DNA of 64,000 nt. Source: CADEDH01 sp965263455. GTDB taxonomy: Bacteria > Actinomycetota > Acidimicrobiia > Acidimicrobiales > SZUA-35. Shown one piece after another: positions 12,662-20,855 of the stretch (positions within the stretch are counted from its first letter, which is position 1; each line of letters starts with the position of its first letter). The DNA lies in NCBI GenBank assembly GCA_965263455.1, contig CBDHHN010000003.1, forward strand, positions 62,001-126,000, given 5' to 3'. Under the pieces are notes generated by a model. That model saw nothing but the letters and a program-made list of their open reading frames with translations, ran no database searches and was not told where the DNA came from. Both the position numbers and the translations under genes were made by a program.

Positions 12662-13303
12662 TCAGACGATGCGTCGGCGGGCGGCCCAGTTCTGCAGTTC
12701 GTGGCGACTGGAGAGCTGGAGCTTGCGCAGTACGGCCGAGGCGTGGGTCTCCACCGTCTTGATGGAGATGGTGAGCCTGCGGGCGATCTCCTTGTAGGCG
12801 TAGCCCCGGGCCAGTAGGCGCATGACCTCCTGCTCCCGGGGGGAGAGGAGATCGAGTTCGGCGTCGACCGGCTCGGCCAGGGTGGCGGAGAAGGCGTCGA
12901 TGACGAAGCCGGCCAGGCGGGGGGAGAACACGGCGTCGCCCTCGGCCACCCGGCGGATGGCGGCCACCAGGTCATCGCCCTTGATGGCCTTGGTCACGTA
13001 GCCCCGCGCCCCGGCCCGGATGACCGAGATGACGTCCTCAGGGGCATCGGACACCGACAGGGCCAGGAAGTTGGCCCGACCACCCCGCTGGCCCACGGCG
13101 GTGATGACGTCGGCTCCGGTCCCGGACGGCAGGTGCACGTCGAGCAGGACCACGTCGGGATCGGTGGCCATGATCACGTCGACGGCGTCGGGGACGTCGG
13201 CTCCCTCGCCCACGACCCGGACCTCGTCGCCCAGTTGCGTCCGGACCCCGGCCCGGACCAGATCGTGGTCGTCGACCAGGACGACGCTCGGTTGGTAGGT
13301 CAT
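12662..13303 (-). CDS. LuxR/NarL-family response regulator
   Basis: DNA-binding output protein of a two-component system (213 residues). The receiver domain spans about 1-125, with the acidic pair D11/D12, the phosphorylated Asp at about residue 55 (VVLLDVHLPS) and the switch region (YVTKAIKG). A LuxR-type helix-turn-helix covers about 148-205 (LSPREQEVMRLLARGYAYKEIARRL, KTVETHASAVLRKL). Its start overlaps the stop of the histidine kinase gene as ATGA, so kinase and regulator are co-translated and form a cognate pair. Confidence 0.94.
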   Translation of the reverse strand: MTYQPSVVLVDDHDLVRAGVRTQLGDEVRVVGEGADVPDAVDVIMATDPDVVLLDVHLPSGTGADVITAVGQRGGRANFLALSVSDAPEDVISVIRAGARGYVTKAIKGDDLVAAIRRVAEGDAVFSPRLAGFVIDAFSATLAEPVDAELDLLSPREQEVMRLLARGYAYKEIARRLTISIKTVETHASAVLRKLQLSSRHELQNWAARRRIV

Positions 13304-14532
13304 GACGGTTCCTCCTCGGCCTCGTCGCGGACGAGGTGCAGTTCGACCTCGGTTCCGTCGCCCGGTGCGGTGATGATGGTTGCCGTACCGTCGACCCGGG
13401 CCATCCGGCCCTGGATGGAGTTGCGGACCCCGTGCCGATCGTCGTCGATGGTGGTGAGGTCGAAGCCGCAGCCGGTGTCACGCACGAAGATCTCGACGCT
13501 GTCCGGTCCGACCTCGAGGTACAGGTCGATCCGGTCGGCCCCGGAGTGCTTGGCCGCGTTGACGGCGGCCTCGCCGGCGGCGCTCAGGAGCGACTCGATG
13601 CGATCGTCGACCAGACAGTCGCCGACCGCCACCACCTCGACCGGGACCCCGTGCAACTCCTCGACCTCGCTGGCCAGTCGGTCGAGTCGGCCCCGGATGG
13701 AGCCGCCTCGGCGGGAGACCCGGTCGGGGTCGAGCCAGTTGCGCAGTTCCCGTTCCTGGCGCCGGGCCAGGTTGATCATCGTCTGGGGGTCGTCGTCGTG
13801 GCGTTGGATGAGCGACAGCGTCTGGAGTACCGAGTCGTGGAGGTGGGCGGCGACCTCGGCCCGTTCCTCCGACCGGATCCGGGCCTGACGCTCGGCATCG
13901 CGCTCGCGAACCAGGCGCCACCACCACGGGGCCGAGACCGCCAGCACCGTTGCCACAGCGGCCAGCGCCAGCAGGGTGCTCTCGGCCGCCGAGTCGTTGG
14001 TCAGCATGCGGTTGCCCATGACCACCAGTGCGACGAGAGCCAGGGTCGAACCGGCCAGGATGGTGGCCCACCGGTCGAGGGACGACCAGCCGGCCTCGGT
14101 CGCAGGCGTCGCCGACAAGCGCGACCACGCCACCACCGCCCCCACCCCGAGCAGGCCCAGTGGCCAGACCACACCGGCCGGGAATCCACCGATCTGGACC
14201 GACAGCAGCAGGAGGCCGGCCGATACCAGGGCGAACCCGACCAGCCGCTCGGTGTCGGAGCGGCCTTTGGGCACGGGCGGTCCGTCGACGAGGGGTCGGT
14301 CGGCCGGGAGCAGGGCCATGGCCAACCAGGCGCCGCCGTAGAGGAGGGCCCCCCAGCCGCCGGTGGCGAACAGCAGGACGAACACGACCCGGACGAGGTT
14401 GGGGTCGACCCCGACCTCGCGGCCGATCCCGGAGGCGACGCCGGCCACCACCCGATCGTCGTCGGCCAGCGTCGGCAACCGCCAGTACGGGGTGTCGGAG
14501 TCGGAAGGGCCGGTTCGGGCTGGGTCCGTCAT
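13300..14532 (-). CDS. PspC-domain sensor histidine kinase
   Basis: Membrane sensor kinase of 410 residues. The N-terminus is a PspC domain (about residues 15-80: DDRVVAGVASGIGREVGVDPNLVRVVFVLLF), followed by several further membrane helices to about residue 215. A HisKA_3-type dimerisation helix carries the phosphorylated His in VAAHLHDSVLQTLSLIQRH near residue 230. The ATPase domain follows, with GEAAVNAAKHSG (N box) near 322 and DTGCGFD (G1 box) near 350. The PspC input points to envelope stress, as in LiaS-like systems. The ATG at 14532 begins MTDPARTG; the frame upstream of it is not protein-like. It is divergent from a PspC/LiaF-like gene. Confidence 0.92.
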   Translation of the reverse strand: MTDPARTGPSDSDTPYWRLPTLADDDRVVAGVASGIGREVGVDPNLVRVVFVLLFATGGWGALLYGGAWLAMALLPADRPLVDGPPVPKGRSDTERLVGFALVSAGLLLLSVQIGGFPAGVVWPLGLLGVGAVVAWSRLSATPATEAGWSSLDRWATILAGSTLALVALVVMGNRMLTNDSAAESTLLALAAVATVLAVSAPWWWRLVRERDAERQARIRSEERAEVAAHLHDSVLQTLSLIQRHDDDPQTMINLARRQERELRNWLDPDRVSRRGGSIRGRLDRLASEVEELHGVPVEVVAVGDCLVDDRIESLLSAAGEAAVNAAKHSGADRIDLYLEVGPDSVEIFVRDTGCGFDLTTIDDDRHGVRNSIQGRMARVDGTATIITAPGDGTEVELHLVRDEAEEEPS

Positions 14533-14605
14533 GGACGGTGGTGCACCTCGGGTTGGTGGACGCCGTCCAGTCTCGCACGGGCCGGTCCCCTTCGGCATCG
14601 GTGGT

Positions 14606-14645
14606 GACCCTGAGGCGACCCTGACCGGGGCGGCGCCGGTATCAG
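14606..14645 (+). promoter_or_regulatory. Direct repeat and candidate promoter of the PspC/LiaF-like gene
   Basis: GACCCTGA occurs at 14606-14613 and again at 14617-14624, one helical turn (11 bases) apart. The second copy falls where a -35 would lie for a weak TATCAG box at 14640-14645. Its place between the kinase-regulator operon and the divergent PspC gene suggests a binding site for the LuxR-type regulator. This is inferred from position and repeat only. Confidence 0.35.
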
Positions 14646-14693
14646 GTGGGTCCCCGATGGTGGGGCCGATCGTGGACGGTGAGAATGGGGGTC

Positions 14694-16349
14694 ATGACCG
14701 AGAGCGCGGGACCGGGGCCCGCCGACCAGCCCCCGACCGGCGACAGCGAGATCGGCACCGAGACCTCGGCGCCCGCCGGTTCGGCGCCCGCCGGTTCGGA
14801 GCCTGGGGCCTCGGAGCCTGCCGGTTCGGTGCCTGGGGCCTCGGAGCCCGGGGCCTCGGAGCCTGCCGATTCGGTGCCTGGAGCCTCGGAACCTGGGCCC
14901 TCGGCCCCGCCGGACGGTCCTGACGGCGCCGGGGGCGGCCGGGGTCGACGGCTCCGCCGGGCCCGGCCGGGCCAGATCGGGGGTGTGGCCGCCGGACTGG
15001 GGGCCTACGCCGGGATCGACCCGGTCCTGCTCCGGATCGGCTTCGCCATCCTGGCGGTGCTGTCGGGCCTCGGGGTGTTCGTGTACGTCGGCCTGTGGCT
15101 CCTTCTGCCGCCCGATGACGACGACCCGCGGCCACTGGTGCTCACGTCGGACGTGGCCGCCCTGGTCGCCGGTTTCGTGACCCTCGCCGTGGGCTCGATC
15201 GTGGTCTCGACCGGCGCCGTCATCGACGGCACGCTGTTCTTCCCTCTGGCCTTGGTCGGGATCGGCTTCTGGGTGCTCAACCAGCGACGCCACCCCGAGG
15301 CATCCACCATCCCGTTCGCCCCGCCGCCCCCGCCGGGCCCGATCTTCCCGCCCGCGCCCCCGCCTCCCGGCCCCCGGACCCCACCGCCCCCGTTCACCCC
15401 GGGGGCGCCCGCCCCGGCCCCTGGCCCCGGCACGCCACCGCCCCCGCCCGCCTCCCGGCCGGATCCCGGGTTCGCCACCGGCTCGGCGACCGTCCACGGC
15501 CGGCCGGTGCCGCCCGCGACGGGGGGAGGCGAGGGTCCGCCTGCCCCGTTCGCGGCGCGGTCGGGTGGGGAGCGGCCGTGGCCCGCCGCCGCCTCCGATC
15601 CTCTGGTCGGGCCCGGACGCCACGGGCCCCCGCCGTACCCGGGCCCGAGCGGAGCCGTCGGCGGTGGCCGTGGCCCCGGCCGCCCGGCGCCGCCCGGAAC
15701 CTCATGGGCTCAGGTGAGGCCCGAGCCGGAGCCGGTGCCGTCCCCCGAGCCCGGACCCCCGTTGGTGTCGATCACCACCGCGGTGGCCGTGGTGGTGATC
15801 GGGGCCCTGCTCGTGGTCCGCAACCTCGGCGGGGCCGAGGTGTCGGCGGGGATGACGCTAGGGGCGGTCTTGGCCGTGTTCGGGGTCGGTCTCGTTGTCA
15901 GTGCGTTCACCCGGCGCTCGTTCGCCCTCTGGCTGTTGTCGACGGTGTCGGCGTTGCTCCTGGCGGTGGCGCCGCTGCTCGACGGGGCAGTGCAGGGTGG
16001 CGTCGGCTCCCGCCAGATCGTCGTCGACGAGGCCGGTGAGTCGCTGCAGGACAGTTACGACCTCGGAGCCGGGAACCTCGAGCTCGACCTGCGTCGACTG
16101 ACCCTGGGCGAGAACCGGGTCATCGAGGTCGCCGTCGGGGCCGGGTACGCCGAGATCCTGCTCCCCCCCGACCTGCCGGTCCGGGTCGAGGCGGCCAGCA
16201 CCTTCGGATACGTCGATGTGCTCGATGTGCCCGAAGAGGGTGCTCTGAACGAGCTGCTGGTCGTCGACGAGCCGGCCGAGGCCCAACCCGGCACCCTCAC
16301 CATCCGGGCCTCGGTCACGTTCGGGTATGTGGAGGTACGTCGTGGCTGA
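14694..16349 (+). CDS. PspC/LiaF-like multi-pass membrane protein with Pro-rich linkers
   Basis: Envelope protein of 551 residues. A repetitive Ala/Ser/Pro/Glu stretch (about residues 20-85, repeats of the type GASEPAGSVP) is followed by a PspC domain near 90-140 (GQIGGVAAGLGAYAGIDPVLLRIGFAIL), two more membrane segments, a long Pro/Gly-rich cytoplasmic linker (about 205-355), three to four further membrane helices, and a C-terminal soluble beta-rich domain like that of LiaF/DUF2154 (LDLRRLTLGENRVIEVAVGAG, ASTFGYVDV). LiaF-type proteins restrain a LiaSR-like kinase, so this is the likely partner of the divergent PspC kinase. GGTGAG at 14679-14684 supports the ATG at 14694; an ATG 9 bases earlier is possible. 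Confidence 0.88.
   Translation: MTESAGPGPADQPPTGDSEIGTETSAPAGSAPAGSEPGASEPAGSVPGASEPGASEPADSVPGASEPGPSAPPDGPDGAGGGRGRRLRRARPGQIGGVAAGLGAYAGIDPVLLRIGFAILAVLSGLGVFVYVGLWLLLPPDDDDPRPLVLTSDVAALVAGFVTLAVGSIVVSTGAVIDGTLFFPLALVGIGFWVLNQRRHPEASTIPFAPPPPPGPIFPPAPPPPGPRTPPPPFTPGAPAPAPGPGTPPPPPASRPDPGFATGSATVHGRPVPPATGGGEGPPAPFAARSGGERPWPAAASDPLVGPGRHGPPPYPGPSGAVGGGRGPGRPAPPGTSWAQVRPEPEPVPSPEPGPPLVSITTAVAVVVIGALLVVRNLGGAEVSAGMTLGAVLAVFGVGLVVSAFTRRSFALWLLSTVSALLLAVAPLLDGAVQGGVGSRQIVVDEAGESLQDSYDLGAGNLELDLRRLTLGENRVIEVAVGAGYAEILLPPDLPVRVEAASTFGYVDVLDVPEEGALNELLVVDEPAEAQPGTLTIRASVTFGYVEVRRG
14775..14905 (+). repeat. Degenerate tandem repeat encoding Pro/Ser/Glu-rich leader
   Basis: Imperfect tandem copies of a 15-30 base unit (cctggggcctcggagcctgc and variants) encode GASEPAGSVP-type repeats at the N-terminus of the PspC/LiaF-like protein. 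Copy number is likely to vary between strains. Confidence 0.7.
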
Positions 16350-16767
16350 ATCCGTCGTCCGGATCCGATCACTGCCCACGCTGGTGGCCGGGGTGACGTT
16401 GTCGGCGCTGGGCCTCAGCGTCGTCGTGGCCGAGGCGACGACGCTGAGCTTCGGCCAGTCGGCGTCGCTGCTGGGCCTCGTGGGGGCCCTGGCCGTCCTG
16501 GCCGGGGCCCTGGTACGGGCCCGGCAGCAAGATCCGCTCCCGCCGGGGGCCGGGCCGGACCCCGGCGTCCCGATCGGGACGGGCACTGCGGACCGAGCCC
16601 CGACCGTGTCGGAGCCGCCGGGCGGGCCCGCTCCGCCCACCCCCTTCGTCCCGCCCTCGACGGCCGCCCACCAAGGCGCGGACGACGACCCGGCCGAACC
16701 CGACACCGACCTCCCGGGTGACGCCACGCCGAACGATGACGCCGGCCCGGCGCCCCGGGATCAGTGA
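16342..16767 (+). CDS. Small membrane protein, two TM helices, disordered tail
   Basis: A 141-residue protein of unknown function. Two hydrophobic helices lie at about residues 10-30 (LPTLVAGVTLSALGLSVVVA) and 35-60 (QSASLLGLVGALAVLAGALV), followed by an acidic, Pro/Asp-rich tail of about 80 residues that is probably cytoplasmic and disordered. The GTG at 16342 overlaps the end of the PspC/LiaF-like gene by 8 bases and has a strong GGAGGT at 16331-16336, so it is translated together with it and probably belongs to the same envelope module. Confidence 0.75.
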   Translation: MAESVVRIRSLPTLVAGVTLSALGLSVVVAEATTLSFGQSASLLGLVGALAVLAGALVRARQQDPLPPGAGPDPGVPIGTGTADRAPTVSEPPGGPAPPTPFVPPSTAAHQGADDDPAEPDTDLPGDATPNDDAGPAPRDQ

Positions 16768-16787
16768 GCCGCTTCGGGCCGCGGTGG

Positions 16788-17438
16788 TCAGTCCTTGTCG
16801 GCGGCGTAGGCGATGACCCGCTCCATCACGTCGTGGCCGGCCTTGTCCACGCTGCCGGCGTCGAACGGGGGTTGGGGGTCGTACTCGACCATCAGCTGCA
16901 TGGCCCGAGCGGCGTCGGCGTCGACGAGCAACTCCGACAGGCGGAGGGCCATGTCGATGCCCGACGACACCCCGGCGGCGGTGATGATGCGCTGGTCGAG
17001 ATGCTCGACCACCCGGTCATCGGTGGGGACGGCCCCCAGCTTCTCGAGGGCACCGTAGGCACCCCAGTGGGTGGTGGCGGTCAGCCCATCCAGGAGCCCG
17101 GCCCGGGCCAGGACGAGCGAACCGGTGCAGACCGAGGTGGTGAACCGGGTGCCCGGATGGATCCGGCGGATCCATCCGACCAGGGGATGGTCGTCGGCCT
17201 CGACCACGGGGCGGGTTCCGACCCCGCCCGGCACCACCACGACGTCGGGATCGGGAAGGTCGTCGAAGGTGGCGTCGGCGGTCAGGCCCAGGAACCCGTT
17301 CTCGGTCCGGAACTCACCGGTGCGTTCGGCCACGAAGGTGACGGTGGCGCCGGGCAGACGTTGCAGGACCTCGTAGGGCCCGATGCCGTCGAGGGCGGTG
17401 AGCCGGTCGAACAGGGGGATGGCGATGGAGATGGTCAT
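16788..17438 (-). CDS. DJ-1/PfpI family protein
   Basis: Single-domain protein of 216 residues in the DJ-1/PfpI/ThiJ superfamily, which includes isonitrile hydratases and stress hydrolases. Motifs: IPLFDRLTALDGIGPYEVL, VVVVPGGVGTRP, and the nucleophilic elbow TSVCTGSLVLARAGLLDGL with the conserved Cys near residue 100, followed by TTHWG. That set resembles the isonitrile-hydratase branch, but the reaction is not proven. It sits 32 bases after a GlxA-type regulator that carries the same fold, in the same direction, and the regulator probably controls it. Confidence 0.87.
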   Translation of the reverse strand: MTISIAIPLFDRLTALDGIGPYEVLQRLPGATVTFVAERTGEFRTENGFLGLTADATFDDLPDPDVVVVPGGVGTRPVVEADDHPLVGWIRRIHPGTRFTTSVCTGSLVLARAGLLDGLTATTHWGAYGALEKLGAVPTDDRVVEHLDQRIITAAGVSSGIDMALRLSELLVDADAARAMQLMVEYDPQPPFDAGSVDKAGHDVMERVIAYAADKD

Positions 17439-17470
17439 GGTGTCCTCACGGTGGGTTGGAAGGGTCGGGT

Positions 17471-18454
17471 TCAGGTCGCGGTCAGGCGGAAGCGGCTGCG
17501 GTAGTCGTCAGGGGCGACACCGAGACGGCGATGGAAGGCCCGGCGCATCGTCTCGGCCGTGCCGAAACCGCTGAGGCGGGCCACGGTGGCCAGTCCGTGG
17601 TCGCCACGCTCGAGATGGGTCCGGGCCGTCTCGACCCGGACCCGCTCGACGTAGCGGGCCGGGGTCTCGCCCACCTCACCCAGGAACAGTCGGGTCAGGT
17701 GGCGGCTCGACACGCCCACCCGGTCCGCCAGGCGGGCCACGGTGTGGTGACCGGCCGGGTCGGCCTCGATCAGGCGGCGGGCCGAGTGGACGGGGGGAGC
17801 GGCGGACGGTGGCGCCCACATCGGCGAGGCGAACTGGGACTGCCCACCCGGCCGGTGGAGGTGGACCACCAGCCAGCGGCCGACCTGCTGGGCCAGAGCG
17901 GCGTCGTGGTCGTGTTCGACCAGGGCCAGGGCGAGGTCGATCCCGGCCGTCACACCGGCCGACGACCACACCCGACCGTCGTGGACGTGGAGGGCGTCGG
18001 CGTCCACGGTCAGGTCGGGGTGCTCGTCGGCCAGGTGTCGGCTCCAGGCCCAGTGGGTGGCCACCCGGCGTCCACGGAGCAGCCCGGCGGCGGCGGCCAG
18101 GAACGTGCCGGTGCACACGGTGGCGACCCGCTCCGCCCGGCGGCCGAGGCCGGCCACCAGGGTCGCGATCTCGGGGTCGGTGGCGGCGTTGCGGACGCCG
18201 TCGCCCCCGGGCAGGACCACGGTGTCGGGCCCGGGGCCGCCGTCGCCGACGCCGTCGGCCACGAACGACAGGCCCGACTCGGAGCGGATGGGTCCGGGTT
18301 CGGCCGCCACAACCCGGAGCCGATAGCGAACGCCGCCCCGATCTTCGGCGTCGGCCACCCGGTTGGCGGTGGCGAAGACCTCGTGCGGCCCGGTCAGGTC
18401 CAGGGGTTGGATGCCGGGCCAGACCACGAACCACACCTCGTGCTCGACGACCAT
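17471..18454 (-). CDS. GlxA-type transcriptional regulator (DJ-1 domain + AraC HTH)
   Basis: Regulator of 327 residues. Residues about 1-190 are a DJ-1/PfpI-like sensor domain (VVWPGIQPLDLTGPHEVF, TVVLPGGDG, VCTGTFLAAAAGLLRGRR, THWAWS). Residues about 220-327 are an AraC-type double helix-turn-helix (TVARLADRVGVSSRHLTRLFLGEVGETPARY and LATVARLSGFGTAETMRRAFHRRLGV). Members respond to small nitrogen compounds or amino acids. I chose the ATG at 18454 (MVVEHEVW), which opens directly on the conserved sensor strand; a GTG 45 bases upstream is an alternative. It precedes the DJ-1 enzyme gene. Confidence 0.9.
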   Translation of the reverse strand: MVVEHEVWFVVWPGIQPLDLTGPHEVFATANRVADAEDRGGVRYRLRVVAAEPGPIRSESGLSFVADGVGDGGPGPDTVVLPGGDGVRNAATDPEIATLVAGLGRRAERVATVCTGTFLAAAAGLLRGRRVATHWAWSRHLADEHPDLTVDADALHVHDGRVWSSAGVTAGIDLALALVEHDHDAALAQQVGRWLVVHLHRPGGQSQFASPMWAPPSAAPPVHSARRLIEADPAGHHTVARLADRVGVSSRHLTRLFLGEVGETPARYVERVRVETARTHLERGDHGLATVARLSGFGTAETMRRAFHRRLGVAPDDYRSRFRLTAT

Positions 18455-18654
18455 GGGGCCAGGGTGCGCCCTGGCCGGGCTGTCGTCAATGACCGGCACC
18501 CCTCGATTTCGGACATCGCGGGCTCAGTGCACCGAGGTGCTCGACGACCTCGGTCTCAGACCCGGTGAGGACCTGGTCGGGGAAGCCCGGGGCGGGGGCG
18601 GTCGGGTCGGGCTCAAGATTCGGGAGCCGTCGGTCCGATGATGCTGGTGAGCCC
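18455..18654. other. Intergenic stretch with nothing recognised
   Basis: Together with the structured leader that follows, this makes a 316-base gap between the GlxA-type gene and the small secreted peptide gene. I see no gene-like frame, no TANNNT leaderless box in front of the GlxA start, and no strong hairpin in this first part. Confidence 0.5.
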
Positions 18655-18659
18655 ATCGG

Positions 18660-18770
18660 CTCGACAGGCGAGACGAAGATCCCCCGGGCGTCATCTGGTC
18701 GCCTAGCCCGGGGAGGAGTCAGTGGCGAAACCGGCGTCTGCGTACCGCAATCCACGGGAGACGCCCAACC
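18660..18770 (+). ncRNA. Candidate structured 5' leader of a small peptide gene
   Basis: Two perfect stems lie just upstream of the ATG at 18771. CCCCGGGC (18682-18689) pairs with GCCCGGGG (18706-18713). GGCGTCT (18733-18739) pairs with AGACGCC (18759-18765). The second stem covers the end of the only Shine-Dalgarno-like sequence (GGGAG, 18756-18760), so folding could hide the ribosome site. A GGCGAAACC segment lies between the stems. It does not match the riboswitch consensus sequences I can recall. It may be a cis-regulatory RNA or a protein-binding leader. Confidence 0.35.
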
Positions 18771-18971
18771 ATGCACATCACGCGCCGAATCGCCACCGCC
18801 ACCCTCGCTCTCGCCCTCGCCCTCGGTGGCGCGGTCGGAGTCGTCGCCGCCGGCCTCGACGCCCCGCCGGCCGAGGCCTCCGAGCAGGCCGGCAGCCCCT
18901 GGGCCGCCTTCGGGTCCGGCGGGCCGGGTGGGCGGGGTGGCGTCGGCACCCACGGCGGGACCTGGTCCTAG
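18771..18971 (+). CDS. Small secreted peptide with Sec signal
   Basis: A 66-residue product. It has a positively charged start (MHITRR), a 20-residue hydrophobic core rich in Ala/Leu/Gly, and an AEA-type cleavage site near residue 36. The mature part would be only about 30 residues, Gly-rich (GSGGPGGRGGVGTHGG). GGGAG at 18756-18760 is a suitable ribosome site. The function is unknown. No peptidase, transporter or modification gene is beside it, so it is not an obvious RiPP. The coding call rests on the clean signal-peptide pattern and the leader structure. Confidence 0.45.
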   Translation: MHITRRIATATLALALALGGAVGVVAAGLDAPPAEASEQAGSPWAAFGSGGPGGRGGVGTHGGTWS

Positions 18972-19007
18972 GCCGCGCCGGTCGGCCCCCCGCCGTCGAA
19001 GGGCGGC

Positions 19008-19424
19008 TCAGCCGCCGCCGTAGCTGGCCGCCTGTCGTCGCAGGCTGTCGGCGGCGGTGGGGATGTCGCTGAGGTTGGCCACCAGCTCGCGCTTGGAGAT
19101 GGTGTCGACCCGGACCTCGGTGTCAGCCCGGACACGGGCCGACCGCTGGCCCTGGTTGCCAGGGGTGGCCAGGACGGCCAACTCGCCGTAGCAGTCACCC
19201 GGGCCCAGGTCGGCGACGTGGTTCTCGTCGATCCACACACTGGCCCGGCCCTCGAGGAGGATGCCGATCGTGGCCCCGAAGTCCCCCTGGCCCACGATGT
19301 CCTCTCCGGCCGTGATCCGCAGGGGGATGGCCAGGGAACGAAGGATCTCCTTCTCGGACAGGGGGCAGCCGGCGAAGATCGAAGCGTCGCCAACGTTGGT
19401 CACTGCATCAGCCATGGGCGTCAT
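19008..19424 (-). CDS. Cyclic nucleotide-binding domain protein (CRP-like sensor without HTH)
   Basis: A 138-residue single CAP_ED/cNMP-binding domain: SIFAGCPLSEKEILRSLA, then ITAGEDIVGQGDFGATIGILLEGRASVWID, DLGPGDCYGELAVLA (phosphate-binding cassette region) and ISKRELVANLSD. The GxxxGE-(L) core is present. The Arg that contacts the cyclic phosphate in classical cAMP binders is replaced by residues around GNQGQRSARV, so the ligand is uncertain. No DNA-binding domain follows, so it probably acts as a stand-alone sensor. The start may be at 19424 or at the ATG 9 bases later. Confidence 0.85.
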   Translation of the reverse strand: MTPMADAVTNVGDASIFAGCPLSEKEILRSLAIPLRITAGEDIVGQGDFGATIGILLEGRASVWIDENHVADLGPGDCYGELAVLATPGNQGQRSARVRADTEVRVDTISKRELVANLSDIPTAADSLRRQAASYGGG

Positions 19425-19516
19425 GGTTGCACGTCGCCCTCCCACGGGCCAGCAACCGGGACCGGCGGGTCGCCGTCGACGGGCGGCCGCTCCGGTCGGG
19501 ATGGCATGATGAGCCC

Positions 19517-20071
19517 ATGCTGGAGCTGGTGGCGTTGGGGACGGATCGGGATGCGGCGGTCGCCGCGGCGTCCGAGTTGGGGGGCCGGGTCTACGTCCGC
19601 CACGAGACCGAACAGGGCGATCGTCCCTACGACACCCTGGTCCGGGTCGTCACCGACCGGCCCGACGCGGTGGCCCCGGCGGCGGCCGTGGCCCTCCACG
19701 TCGTCTTCGCCCGCGTGATCAAGGCGCCGGCCGGGGCCCACCCGCCTCGGCGGGCCATCGGCTCGTTCCCCCTGCGCCACCATCCCGACCTGAATCATCG
19801 CCAGGCCGACGACCATTGGCGCGACACCCACGCTCCGCTGGCCCTCACCCACCACGCCGCCATGTGCGACTACGAGCAGCTCTCGATCGTCCACACCGTC
19901 CACGGGCCTGAACTCGACGGCATCGCGCTGTGTGCCTTCGCCGACCGGGACGATCTCCGCCACCGCTTCTTCAACGACGACGAGGCCCGAGCCGCCATCG
20001 AGGCCGATGTGGCCGCCTTCGCCGACGTGCGCCGGTCACCCCGGCGGGTGGTGTTGAGCGAGTTGACCTGA
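19517..20071 (+). CDS. EthD-domain protein
   Basis: A 184-residue protein with a ferredoxin-like EthD-type domain in the second half (DDHWRDTHAPLALTHHAAMCDYEQL, containing the H-W-x2-T-H-x-P-L signature). The first half has a related strand-helix pattern, suggesting a tandem dimeric-barrel arrangement. EthD domains appear in accessory proteins of ether or polyketide catabolism and in small oxygenase-like enzymes. Nothing nearby fixes a pathway. The ATG begins MLELVALG. Confidence 0.8.
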   Translation: MLELVALGTDRDAAVAAASELGGRVYVRHETEQGDRPYDTLVRVVTDRPDAVAPAAAVALHVVFARVIKAPAGAHPPRRAIGSFPLRHHPDLNHRQADDHWRDTHAPLALTHHAAMCDYEQLSIVHTVHGPELDGIALCAFADRDDLRHRFFNDDEARAAIEADVAAFADVRRSPRRVVLSELT

Positions 20072-20104
20072 ACCCGGGTCGACAGGGCAGCCCCCGGGCC
20101 CCGG

Positions 20105-20117
20105 TATCTTCGGGCCG
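20105..20117 (+). promoter_or_regulatory. Leaderless -10 box of the metallopeptidase gene
   Basis: TATCTT at 20105-20110 with a 7-base gap to the ATG at 20118. Confidence 0.5.
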
Positions 20118-20852
20118 ATGGGTTCCTGCCGCCGTCCGTCCCCCGTCATCGTGGGCCTCGCCGTCGGGGCCGCGCTCGTCGGCGGGGCATGCGGCCTGGA
20201 GTTCGCCGATCCTGTCGAGCCCTCGGATGCCGCCGACGGGCCGACGACGGGGGAGGGGGTGGCGGTGGCACCCACCGCCATGTTGGAGATCGTCGACGAG
20301 GTGAACGCCTACTGGGTCGAGGTGTCTCCCGACTTCGGGTTCGAGTTCGAGCCGGTGCCCGACCGTCGGATCGCCTTCGGCACCGAAGGCCCACGATGTG
20401 ATGGTCGCCCGCCCGATCCGGAGGACGTCGAGGACAACGCCTACGTCGAGTCCGGCTGCGCCGAGGGGATCCTGGTGGCCCTCGACCCCGACTACGTGGG
20501 GGCCAACCTGGCCCGGGCCGAGGCCACCATCGCCCACGAGTGGGGCCACGTGGTCCAGGCCCAGGCGACCGAGCAGGACGTCGACCTCGATCTGGCTCTC
20601 GACCCCGAGGGCCTCCCCATCGACGCCGAACTGCAGGCCGACTGCTTCGCCGGAGCCTGGGCGGCCGAGCGCGCCAGGTCGCCCCTCAGCGAGCTCCGGG
20701 CCGACGTGGCCACCACCGGCGATCCCCACGGCGTGGCCCTCGACGACCCCGACGCCCACGGCAGCGCCGAGGAACGGGTCGAGGCCTTCGATCTCGGAGC
20801 CGCCCGCGGTCCCGCAGCCTGCGTCGAGGACCTGGTCGAGCTGTTGCCCTGA
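20118..20852 (+). CDS. Zinc metallopeptidase-like lipoprotein (YpfJ/neutral zinc metallopeptidase family)
   Basis: Exported protein of 244 residues. The N-terminus is a lipoprotein signal (hydrophobic core then GGAC, lipidated Cys near residue 26), so it is anchored outside the cytoplasmic membrane. The zinc site is HEWGH in IAHEWGHVVQAQ near residue 140, with the downstream acidic ligand motif IDAELQADCFAGAWA near 172, the arrangement of YpfJ-like neutral zinc metallopeptidases. Four Cys beyond the lipobox could form disulfides. The substrate is unknown. The gene stands alone behind a leaderless-type -10 box. Confidence 0.87.
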   Translation: MGSCRRPSPVIVGLAVGAALVGGACGLEFADPVEPSDAADGPTTGEGVAVAPTAMLEIVDEVNAYWVEVSPDFGFEFEPVPDRRIAFGTEGPRCDGRPPDPEDVEDNAYVESGCAEGILVALDPDYVGANLARAEATIAHEWGHVVQAQATEQDVDLDLALDPEGLPIDAELQADCFAGAWAAERARSPLSELRADVATTGDPHGVALDDPDAHGSAEERVEAFDLGAARGPAACVEDLVELLP

Positions 20853-20855
20853 GAC

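Noticed and set aside
18660..18770. Leader resembling c-di-AMP (ydaO) or c-di-GMP (GEMM) riboswitches
   Set aside because: GGCGAAACC and CCGCAATCC look a little like ydaO pieces, but order and flanking stems do not fit; the GEMM core GGGACGCAAAGCC is absent.
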